Source of the DNA: JBBRLA01 sp038231615
GTDB taxonomy: Bacteria > Myxococcota_A > Polyangia > Palsa-1104 > JAEUJZ01
Direction of reading: 5' to 3'
Length of the DNA stretch: 8,172 nucleotides
NCBI GenBank assembly: GCA_038231615.1
Contig: JBBRLA010000382.1
Location: 1-8,172 of the forward strand
The notes below the pieces were generated by a model. That model had not been told where the DNA came from. It searched no databases and was given only the letters and a program-made list of their open reading frames with translations. Position 1 is the stretch's first letter, and the number at the start of each line of letters is the position of its first letter. This document shows, piece after piece, positions 1-5,172 of this stretch. The translations under genes were made by a program, and so were the position numbers.

Positions 1-1
1 C

Positions 2-736
2 CGCCCCAAGAAGGCGCCGCGCTCGCTGCCCGACTTCCTGACGCCGGAGCAGGCCATGGCCCTGGTCGAGGCCCCGGTGCGTTCGCCTGCGCCGGAATTG
101 TCCATCGATAGCACGCCGTGCATCGAGAACCTGCGCGACGCGGCCATCCTGGAACTGCTCTACGGCTCCGGCCTGCGGGTCAGCGAGGTGGTCAAGCTGG
201 ACCTGCACCACATCACGCACGGCGACGGGGTGCGAAAGGACGACGGGCTGCTGACGGTGCGGGTGATGCGCGGCAAGGGCGGCAAGGATCGCATCGTCCC
301 GGCGGGCCGCAAGGCGGCGTCGGCGCTGGCGGCGTACCTTCCCCGGCGCGACGAACTGCGCGATCCCAGGACCGGGGTGCTCGACCCCGAGGTGCTTTTC
401 CCCTCGGCCAAGGGGACGCGGCTGGGGGTGCGTTGCGTACGCCGGCTGGTCGACGAGCATGCCGCGACGGCCCACGTGCCGGATACGCACCCCCACGCCC
501 TGCGGCACAGCTTCGCCACCCACCTGCTCGGATCGGGCGCCGACCTGCGATCGATCCAGGAGTTGCTCGGCCACAAGCACCTGACCACCACGGCGCGCTA
601 TGCCCATGTGGACATGCAGTACCTGCTGGATCAGTACGCCCATCACCCGCGGGCGAATGCGGCGATCTCCCCGGAGGAATCCCCGCGGCCCCCTATCGGG
701 AATGGCGAGGGCGAGGAGGACGAAGATTCAGAATGA
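2..736 (+). CDS. xerC: XerC-type tyrosine recombinase, 5' end outside window
   Basis: Site-specific tyrosine recombinase; chromosomal XerC/XerD enzymes resolve chromosome dimers at dif. The reading frame is open from base 2, so the start codon and the N-terminal DNA-binding core lie upstream of the window; 244 residues are visible. Numbering from the first visible codon, all six expected active-site residues are present: Arg59 (SGLRVSEV), Lys92 (GKGGKD), His165 and Arg168 (HPHALRHSF), His191 (LGHKHL) and the nucleophile Tyr200 (ARYAHV, bases 599-601). The ending VDMQYLL...HHPRA is closer to XerC than XerD. Compared with E. coli XerD from memory, there are extra residues before the first Arg motif (around bases 80-120) and about nine between the Arg and Lys motifs, plus an acidic tail (GEGEEDEDSE). 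The enzyme looks active. A XerD-like or integrase role cannot be excluded without the N-terminus and a dif site. Confidence 0.88.
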   Translation, partial: RPKKAPRSLPDFLTPEQAMALVEAPVRSPAPELSIDSTPCIENLRDAAILELLYGSGLRVSEVVKLDLHHITHGDGVRKDDGLLTVRVMRGKGGKDRIVPAGRKAASALAAYLPRRDELRDPRTGVLDPEVLFPSAKGTRLGVRCVRRLVDEHAATAHVPDTHPHALRHSFATHLLGSGADLRSIQELLGHKHLTTTARYAHVDMQYLLDQYAHHPRANAAISPEESPRPPIGNGEGEEDEDSE

Positions 737-755
737 AGTGCTTCCCCGTTACAAA
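727..755 (+). promoter_or_regulatory. Weak sigma70-like promoter candidate for the hydrolase gene
   Basis: TTCAGA (727-732) and TACAAA (750-755) are separated by 17 bases, each matching four of six consensus positions. They overlap the recombinase stop codon and fall in the only AT-rich patch before the next gene. This is a pattern match only; the gene could equally be read through from upstream. Confidence 0.22.
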
Positions 756-794
756 TTTGCCAGAATGCGCCCGCACAAGACCCACAGCCGAAGC

Positions 795-801
795 AAGGAG
801 G
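795..801 (+). promoter_or_regulatory. Ribosome binding site deciding the hydrolase start
   Basis: AAGGAGG lies five bases before ATG 807. It selects 807 over the longer in-frame option at 600, which would overlap the recombinase gene and bury the signal peptide inside the protein. Confidence 0.8.
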
Positions 802-806
802 CCCCC

Positions 807-1604
807 ATGACCCGGTTCAGCAGCATGTTCGTCGCATTCGCTCTGCTCACCCTGACCTCGACGGCGCGCGCCGAGATCAAGACCAAGGAAATCGAGTACC
901 GGCAAGGCACGACCCCTCTGCGCGGTCTGCTTGCCTGGGACAGCGCCCAGAGCGGCAAGCGCCCCGGCGTGGTGGTGGTCCACGAGTGGTGGGGTCACAA
1001 CCAGCACGCGCGGACGCAGGCCGTTCGCCTGGCCAAGGCGGGCTACGTCGCCTTCGCGCTGGACATGTATGGCAAGGACAAGGTCACCACCCACCCCAAA
1101 GACGCCCAGAAGTTCGCCGACGAGGCGCTTTCGGACCCGCAGATCGAGCGAGCGCGCTTCGACGCCGCCGTGGCGCAGCTCAAGCAGGCGCCGCAGGTCG
1201 ACCCTGGCAGGATCGCGGCCATCGGCTACTGTTTCGGCGGCCACGTGGTGCTCGACATGGCTCGGCTGGGCGAGGACCTGGCCGCGGTGGCCACCTTCCA
1301 CGGCTCGCTCGGCTCCAAGATCCATGCGCAAAAGGGCATCAAGCCGCGCATCCTGGTAATGGCCGGCAACGCCGACCCGATGGTCGGGGCCGACGCGATC
1401 GCCACCTTCAAGAAGGAGATGACCGACGCCGGCGCGCGCTTCGAGGTCATCATGTACCCCGGCGCCAAGCATGCCTTCACCAACCCCGATGCCGACAAGT
1501 CCGGCGTACCGGGCCTGTCCTACAACGCCGAGGCCGACAAGGAGTCCTTCGCCGCACTGCTCAAACTGCTCGGCGAGGTCTTCGGCACGGGCGGGGCGCG
1601 CTGA
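807..1604 (+). CDS. Secreted dienelactone hydrolase family protein
   Basis: Alpha/beta hydrolase of the dienelactone hydrolase (DLH) family, 265 residues. Classical DLH opens the lactone ring of dienelactone to maleylacetate, but most family members have no known substrate. The triad is complete: Cys142 in GYCFGGH, Asp190 in GNADPMV and His222 in AKHAFTNP. The HEWWGHN stretch (residues 59-65) is also typical. Residues 1-22 form a signal peptide (short basic start, FVAFALLTLTSTARA, likely cut before Glu23), leaving about 243 residues, a normal DLH length. The mature enzyme is therefore probably periplasmic or outside the cell, whereas catabolic DLH is cytoplasmic. The start is fixed by AAGGAGG at 795-801. 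No chlorocatechol pathway genes are nearby, so a general esterase or lactonase role is more likely than aromatic degradation. Confidence 0.9.
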   Translation: MTRFSSMFVAFALLTLTSTARAEIKTKEIEYRQGTTPLRGLLAWDSAQSGKRPGVVVVHEWWGHNQHARTQAVRLAKAGYVAFALDMYGKDKVTTHPKDAQKFADEALSDPQIERARFDAAVAQLKQAPQVDPGRIAAIGYCFGGHVVLDMARLGEDLAAVATFHGSLGSKIHAQKGIKPRILVMAGNADPMVGADAIATFKKEMTDAGARFEVIMYPGAKHAFTNPDADKSGVPGLSYNAEADKESFAALLKLLGEVFGTGGAR

Positions 1605-1701
1605 CCACGGCCCGAATCGAAATCGACTATGATGCCCGCGGACCTACCCTGTGCAGGACTTGCCCAGACCGCTCAGATGTGCGCAGGATGTAGGCAGGGC
1701 A

Positions 1702-1730
1702 TAGGCAAATCCTGGCGTCTCACGTATCAT
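1702..1730 (+). promoter_or_regulatory. Candidate sigma70-like promoter of the coiled-coil gene
   Basis: TAGGCA (1702-1707; four of six consensus matches) and TATCAT (1725-1730; five of six) have the ideal 17-base spacing, about 130 bases before ATG 1860. The -35 element lies inside a 12-base sequence (1701-1712) repeated exactly before prmA at 2702-2713. A second TAGGCA sits one helical turn upstream. Prediction from pattern only. Confidence 0.35.
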
Positions 1731-1810
1731 GAAAGAAGGGTGTCCAGCGTGTCCCCTTTACCGCCAAACGCCAGCGTTCACAGGCGCTCGATCGGCCTTT
1801 CGGCCAGACG

Positions 1811-1827
1811 ACCCGGCTCGTCCGGGT
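1811..1827 (+). terminator. Short hairpin in the 5' leader, possible weak attenuator
   Basis: ACCCGG (1811-1816) and CCGGGT (1822-1827) form a perfect 6-bp stem with loop CTCGT. Only three Ts follow, counting the last stem base, so it is a poor intrinsic terminator. It sits 15 bases before the ribosome site at 1843-1848 and could instead be a leader structure, or chance in GC-rich DNA. Confidence 0.22.
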
Positions 1828-1859
1828 TTGTCCGCCTGAGCCAAGGAGATCTCGCATAG

Positions 1860-2609
1860 ATGGCCAATCAACGTCGAGAAGAAAACTCCCTCTTTCTGTC
1901 GCTCAAAGAGGTCCACGACATCGTCGCCGACCGGGTGCGTGAGGAGGAAGAAGAGAAGGTCCGCAAAGAGCAGGAGGTGGTGCTCGCTAAGGAGGACGCG
2001 ATTCGCCGGGTCAAGGAAGAAGAAGAGGCCAAGATCCGCGCCGTCGAGGAGCAGGCGAAGCGGGAGCAGGACGAACGCGATCGCCAACGCCGCGAGGAAG
2101 AGCTGCGGATGCAGGAGGCCGAAAGCCGCGCCCGCATCGAGGCCCAGGCGCGCCTGGAAGAGACCCGCATCCGCGCCGAGGCCGAGGCGATCGCCAGCAA
2201 GCCCATGCCCTGGGGCCTTATCGCGGGGCTGACCGCTGCCCTGCTGATCCTGTCGGCGGGCACCATTGCCCTGGTGATGCGCCACCAGGAGCAGGTCAAG
2301 CAGGAGGAGGCCATCGCCGCCGACCAGCGCCTGCAGGTAGAAAAGCAGCGTGCCCAGGACGAGCACAAGAAGCTGCTGGCCGAGCAGGCCAAGCTGGAGG
2401 ACAAGGTCGCGAATCTGCAGGGGCAGTATGACCGCGCGAAGAGCAAAGAGGAGCAGCGCCGCCTGGCCGAGCAGCTCCACGAGAACCAGGCCGCCGCGTC
2501 CCGGGCCTCGGCAGCCGCCTCAGCCGCCGCTAAGGCAGCGGCGGCAGCGGCAAAGGAGGCGAAGCTGAAACGCTGCGCCAACTCCAACGACCCGCTCTGC
2601 GGAACCTGA
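1860..2609 (+). CDS. Uncharacterised coiled-coil protein with one membrane helix
   Basis: I do not recognise a family for this 249-residue protein. Start ATG 1860 is supported by AAGGAG at 1843-1848, 11 bases upstream. Residues about 25-112 are a very charged Glu/Arg/Lys-rich helix, almost certainly coiled coil. Residues 117-140 (from MPWGLIAG to IALVM) form a single membrane helix. Residues 141-210 form a second coiled coil, 211-232 are nearly all Ala and Ser, and the tail KRCANSNDPLCGT carries the only two cysteines, Cys239 and Cys246. There is no signal peptide before the charged helix. With the N-terminus in the cytoplasm the second coiled coil and the Cys pair would face the periplasm, where a disulfide could form; this topology is inferred, as charges flanking the helix are not decisive. 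A structural, scaffold or TolA-like bridging role is possible. It has its own leader and appears monocistronic. Confidence 0.85.
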   Translation: MANQRREENSLFLSLKEVHDIVADRVREEEEEKVRKEQEVVLAKEDAIRRVKEEEEAKIRAVEEQAKREQDERDRQRREEELRMQEAESRARIEAQARLEETRIRAEAEAIASKPMPWGLIAGLTAALLILSAGTIALVMRHQEQVKQEEAIAADQRLQVEKQRAQDEHKKLLAEQAKLEDKVANLQGQYDRAKSKEEQRRLAEQLHENQAAASRASAAASAAAKAAAAAAKEAKLKRCANSNDPLCGT

Positions 2610-2713
2610 GCAGGGGCATTTTTCGGCCCGCCGCGCGGCCCTTCCTTCCGCCGCCCCATGCCTTCCTTCACCACCCGTTGCCGCTTCAGCCGGTCTGTAT
2701 TATAGGCAAATCC
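2610..2713. other. Leader of prmA
   Basis: This short gap is pyrimidine-rich, with CCTTCCTTC twice (2640-2648 and 2661-2669), and ends in an AT-rich patch against the prmA start. A GC palindrome (2630-2639) follows rather than precedes a T run (2619-2623), so it does not look like a + strand intrinsic terminator. Confidence 0.4.
2678..2706 (+). promoter_or_regulatory. Possible promoter just before prmA
   Basis: TTGCCG (2678-2683) with TATAGG (2701-2706) at 17-base spacing, or the better -10 box TATTAT (2698-2703) with a too-short 14-base spacing. Either would start transcription within a few bases of ATG 2714, giving an almost leaderless mRNA. Low certainty. Confidence 0.25.
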
Positions 2714-3646
2714 ATGAACTACACCGAAATCCGCGTCGAACTCCCCGAAGGCCGAGCCCAGCCGTTCGCCATATGGCTCTGCGAGGAAGGTCTGGGTTAC
2801 CAGGAGGCCGATCAGAGCACCCTGGACCCACCCCCGGTGGGCCGGGTGCGCTTTCACCTATATGTCGAGCCCGGCAACCAGGGCGACGTGCTCGCCAGCC
2901 TGCATGAGACGCTGGACCAGCACCCCGGCAAGGCCCCTCCCGGGACCGCGGACGAGGTGAGTGTCACCGTGTCCGAGCGCAACGAGGACGAGTGGCGCGA
3001 CGCCTGGAAACGCTACTTCAGCACCCGGCGCATCGGCCGGCTGGCTATCGTCCCAAGCTGGGAAGAGGACGCCCACGTCCCGGGTGTGAACGAGGTGGTG
3101 CTGCGCCTGGACCCGGGGCGCGCCTTCGGCACCGGGGGCCACCCCAGCACCCGCCTGTGCCTGCGGCTCCTTGGCGAGCAGACGGACTCCTTGGGCGCGA
3201 CAAACGGCCGGCAGACGCAGGTGCTGGATGCCGGTTGTGGCTGCGGGGTGCTGGCGATCGCCGCACTCCTGCTCTGGCCGGAGGCGCACGCCGTCGCCCT
3301 GGACATCGACCCGGAGGCGCTGGAAGTCACCCGGGAGAACGCGGTGCGCAACAAGGTGCTGGATCGGATGGACATCTCGGGGCAGGAGATCGGGGCCCTA
3401 CCCGGGACCTACGACCTGGTGCTGGCCAACCTCAGCGGGCCGACGCTGCTGGAACATTCGGACCCGCTGGCCGGGAAGGTCCGTCCGGGCGGCACCCTGG
3501 TGCTCTCGGGCATCCTGACCTGGGAGGCCGAGGACGTCGCCGCGCACTATGCTAGCCTGGGCCTCTCCCTTTCGCGCCACGAGACCGAGGAGGAGTGGTC
3601 GGCGCTCCTGCTCTTTAGATCTCTCGGGCCGGCCCCCGCGGCGTGA
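2714..3646 (+). CDS. prmA: Ribosomal protein L11 methyltransferase PrmA
   Basis: SAM-dependent methyltransferase that trimethylates ribosomal protein L11; cytoplasmic. The 310 residues are near the usual family length (about 290-310). The N-terminal L11-binding region opens with MNYTEIRVELP. The linker EDEWRDAWKRYFSTRRIG (91-108) and IVPSW (112-116) matches PrmA. DPGRAFGTGGHPSTRLCL (133-150) is the family signature, with Gly142 where Thr is common. VLDAGCGCGVLAIAA (170-184) is SAM motif I, DIDPEALEVTRENAVRN (197-213) is motif II, and DLVLANLSGP (234-243) is the motif IV region. Start 2714 is preferred over an in-frame TTG at 2678 because MNYTEIRV is the natural family start; the ribosome site is weak (AGG at 2704-2706). 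The stop overlaps the rsmE start, so the two are one transcript. Confidence 0.95.
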   Translation: MNYTEIRVELPEGRAQPFAIWLCEEGLGYQEADQSTLDPPPVGRVRFHLYVEPGNQGDVLASLHETLDQHPGKAPPGTADEVSVTVSERNEDEWRDAWKRYFSTRRIGRLAIVPSWEEDAHVPGVNEVVLRLDPGRAFGTGGHPSTRLCLRLLGEQTDSLGATNGRQTQVLDAGCGCGVLAIAALLLWPEAHAVALDIDPEALEVTRENAVRNKVLDRMDISGQEIGALPGTYDLVLANLSGPTLLEHSDPLAGKVRPGGTLVLSGILTWEAEDVAAHYASLGLSLSRHETEEEWSALLLFRSLGPAPAA

Positions 3647-4506
3647 CCCGCCTCTTCCTCGACCCACAGCGCCTCGCCGTCGCCGCTCAGGCCTTGTCCC
3701 AGGGTCAAGCGGCGGAGGTGCTGTTCGATGGCCCGGATCACCATTACCTGGCCCACGTGCTGCGTCGGCGCCCAGGGGACCGAGTGCTGCTCCTCGACGG
3801 AGAGGGGCGGCAGGCGGAGGCAGTGGTGGTCCGTGTCGCCGGGGTCGCTGTCCTGCGGATCGATCCCGCGGGGCTACATGGGCCCCCGGGCGCCGGGATC
3901 ACCCACCTGACGGCAGCGGAGATGGGGCCGCGGGTCACGTTGCTCATGGGGTTGCTGAAGGGGGACAAGTTCGACCTGGTCGTGCAGAAGGCCACCGAGC
4001 TGGGGGTCAGTCACATCATCCCGGTGCTCTGCACCCGCAGCATCGCCCGTCCCGAGGGACGGCGAGCGGAGGAGCGGCAGAAACGGTGGGAGCGCATCCT
4101 GCGCGGGGCGGCGCAGCAATGCCGCCGGCCCGACTTGCCGACGATCTCGCCCATCGTCGAGTTGATGAAGGTGCTGGCCACGGGTTTCTCGGAGAACGGC
4201 GCTGCGCTGCGCTGCGCGCCATCGGAGGCGAATCAGTGGACCCTGGCCGGGTCGTTGCGCTTGCTTCCTTTCGAGGGGGCGCTGCGCCGGCCGGTGCTCT
4301 CGGTGCTGCCGGCGCGGCTCCCTGCGGGGAGCGAGATCGCCGTGCTGCTGGGGCCGGAGGGCGGTTTCGCCCCCGAGGAGGTCGTCGCGGCGCAGGCGGC
4401 GGGCTTCATCCCCTGCGGCCTGGGCCCGCGAATCCTGCGGGCGGAAACCGCCGCGCTGGCAGTGCTGGCCGTGATCGCAGTCGTTTGCGGCGATCCCCAA
4501 GGATAG
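3643..4506 (+). CDS. rsmE: 16S rRNA m3U1498 methyltransferase RsmE
   Basis: SPOUT-class enzyme that methylates N3 of U1498 in 16S rRNA using SAM. It starts at GTG 3643, overlapping the prmA stop by four bases (GTGA); no ribosome site is visible, which fits translational coupling. The N-terminal PUA-like domain covers about residues 1-75, including HYLAHVLRRRPGDRVLLLDG (34-53). The SPOUT domain follows with KGDKFDLVVQKATELGV (106-122), the WERILRGAAQQCRRPDLP helix (149-166), LLGPEGGF (235-242) and the knot motif LGPRILRAETAALAVLA (260-276). At 287 residues it is about 40 longer than typical RsmE (about 243). The extra length appears near 75-95 and 180-230, away from the signature motifs. Identification is secure. 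Confidence 0.95.
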   Translation: MTRLFLDPQRLAVAAQALSQGQAAEVLFDGPDHHYLAHVLRRRPGDRVLLLDGEGRQAEAVVVRVAGVAVLRIDPAGLHGPPGAGITHLTAAEMGPRVTLLMGLLKGDKFDLVVQKATELGVSHIIPVLCTRSIARPEGRRAEERQKRWERILRGAAQQCRRPDLPTISPIVELMKVLATGFSENGAALRCAPSEANQWTLAGSLRLLPFEGALRRPVLSVLPARLPAGSEIAVLLGPEGGFAPEEVVAAQAAGFIPCGLGPRILRAETAALAVLAVIAVVCGDPQG

Positions 4507-4507
4507 G

Positions 4508-4555
4508 GCCAACGTCAGGGAGACGACCCAGGCCAACGCCAGGGAGACGAACCGG
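4508..4555 (+). repeat. 24-bp tandem duplication after rsmE
   Basis: Two adjacent 24-base copies (4508-4531 and 4532-4555) differ at three positions. They start two bases after the rsmE stop and are not in any gene I support. They look like a local slippage duplication. Confidence 0.75.
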
Positions 4556-4567
4556 GTCAAGACCCGG
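4552..4567. repeat. Short inverted repeat after rsmE
   Basis: CCGGGTC (4552-4558) and GACCCGG (4561-4567) are exact inverted repeats separated by AA. No T run follows on either side, so this is not a standard terminator. With the preceding tandem duplication it fills the start of the gap between the two gene pairs. Confidence 0.5.
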
Positions 4568-4621
4568 GACAACAATCAACCGGGCGGCAGGCGAGACAAG
4601 GTGCATGGCCGTGCAGGAACA

Positions 4622-4648
4622 TTGCGATTTCTGCCGGGCGCTTATAAA
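4622..4648 (+). promoter_or_regulatory. Possible promoter before the RDD gene
   Basis: TATAAA (4643-4648; five of six matches) is the most AT-rich spot of the gap. TTGCGA (4622-4627) lies 15 bases upstream, shorter than ideal. Transcription would begin near 4655, at or just before ATG 4657. This would let the RDD pair be expressed apart from prmA-rsmE. Confidence 0.28.
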
Positions 4649-4656
4649 GTACGCGC

Positions 4657-5172
4657 ATGGCTCTTGCGGCCGCACAGGCACAAGCTTCACCTATGACTCC
4701 GGATCCGCCGCGCTTCCGCATCGCCGGCTTTTGGCGACGGGCGGCAGCGGCGGCGATCGACCTCTCGCTGCTGCTGCCGGTCTTCGCCGTGCTGGGGGCG
4801 CTGCTCTCGGTGCTGCTGGGACGGCCGCTGCCCCGTCTGGGCGAGGTAGGACCGGACCTCTTGCTCTCGGCAATGCTCGATGGGAGCATCGTGGGCGAGG
4901 CACTTTTCCTTCTGAGCGGCATGGTGCTACTGCTTTATTTCTTTCTCTTCCACTCGGTTCGCGGGCAGACCCCCGGGAAGCGGCTGCTGGGACTGGCGGT
5001 GATCGACGTCTACGGTGAGCGCCCCGGGCTTGCCCGGACCCTTCTTCGAACGTCCGGTTACGTGCTCTCGGCGGCGCTCTTCTCGCTCGGTTTCCTGTGG
5101 ATCGGCTTCGATCGGGAGCGGCGCGGCCTGCACGACTGGCTGGCCGGCACGTACGTGGTGCTCGCGCGATGA
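4657..5172 (+). CDS. RDD family membrane protein
   Basis: Small integral membrane protein of the RDD family (PF06271 as I know it), 171 residues. The family is poorly understood; a few members have been linked to ion transport. The conserved residues are present: RFRIAGFWRRAAAAAIDL (19-36) with the Arg near 28 and Asp35, the GQTPGKRLLGLAVIDVYG stretch (103-120), and RRGLHDWLAGTYVV (155-168) with Asp160. Three membrane helices are visible at about 33-55, 82-99 and 131-151. An in-frame stop at 4645 limits the start to ATG 4657 or ATG 4693; neither has a good ribosome site. Starting at 4693 would give 159 residues and a more typical MTPDPPRFRIAG opening. The stop overlaps the next start (ATGA at 5169-5172), so it is coupled to the long GspE_N-domain gene and the two may act together. 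Confidence 0.9.
   Translation: MALAAAQAQASPMTPDPPRFRIAGFWRRAAAAAIDLSLLLPVFAVLGALLSVLLGRPLPRLGEVGPDLLLSAMLDGSIVGEALFLLSGMVLLLYFFLFHSVRGQTPGKRLLGLAVIDVYGERPGLARTLLRTSGYVLSAALFSLGFLWIGFDRERRGLHDWLAGTYVVLAR

Larger units (their letters stand above)
1605..1859. other. Intergenic leader of the coiled-coil gene
   Basis: This stretch holds no gene I can support. It contains two direct copies of TAGGCA 11 bases apart (1691-1696 and 1702-1707), a promoter-like pair (1702-1730), a small hairpin (1811-1827) and the AAGGAG ribosome site (1843-1848) for the next gene. No convincing terminator for the hydrolase gene is visible after 1604. Confidence 0.5.

Noticed and set aside
2..736. Recombinase as evidence of an integrated mobile element
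   Set aside because: No attachment-site duplication, transfer genes or tRNA is visible, and the protein is XerC-like with housekeeping neighbours.
600..806. Upstream start extending the hydrolase gene into the recombinase gene
   Set aside because: AAGGAGG directly before ATG 807 and the signal peptide beginning there make the extension implausible.
1629..1859. 76-residue open frame in the intergenic leader ending next to ATG 1860
   Set aside because: No ribosome site, no recognisable domain, low-quality composition, and it overlaps promoter-like and hairpin sequence.
2619..2640. T run and GC palindrome after the coiled-coil gene as a terminator
   Set aside because: The T run precedes the palindrome on the + strand and the stem is only about four base pairs with a long loop.
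1758..2857. Long antisense frames opposite the coiled-coil gene (about 240 and 329 residues)
   Set aside because: Their Leu/Ser/Arg-rich products are the expected mirror of Glu/Lys/Ala-rich codons; the + strand has the ribosome site and a sensible domain order.
4605..5018. Short + strand frame starting MAVQEHCDFCRALIKY with a CxxC-like motif
   Set aside because: It runs through the RDD gene in another frame, turns into Arg/Gly/Ala-rich shadow sequence, and its only upstream AAGG is too close to the ATG.
3549..5018. 489-residue + strand frame across rsmE and the RDD gene
   Set aside because: Arg/Gly/Pro/Ala shadow of GC-rich coding DNA; rsmE and RDD motifs are unmistakable in the other frames.
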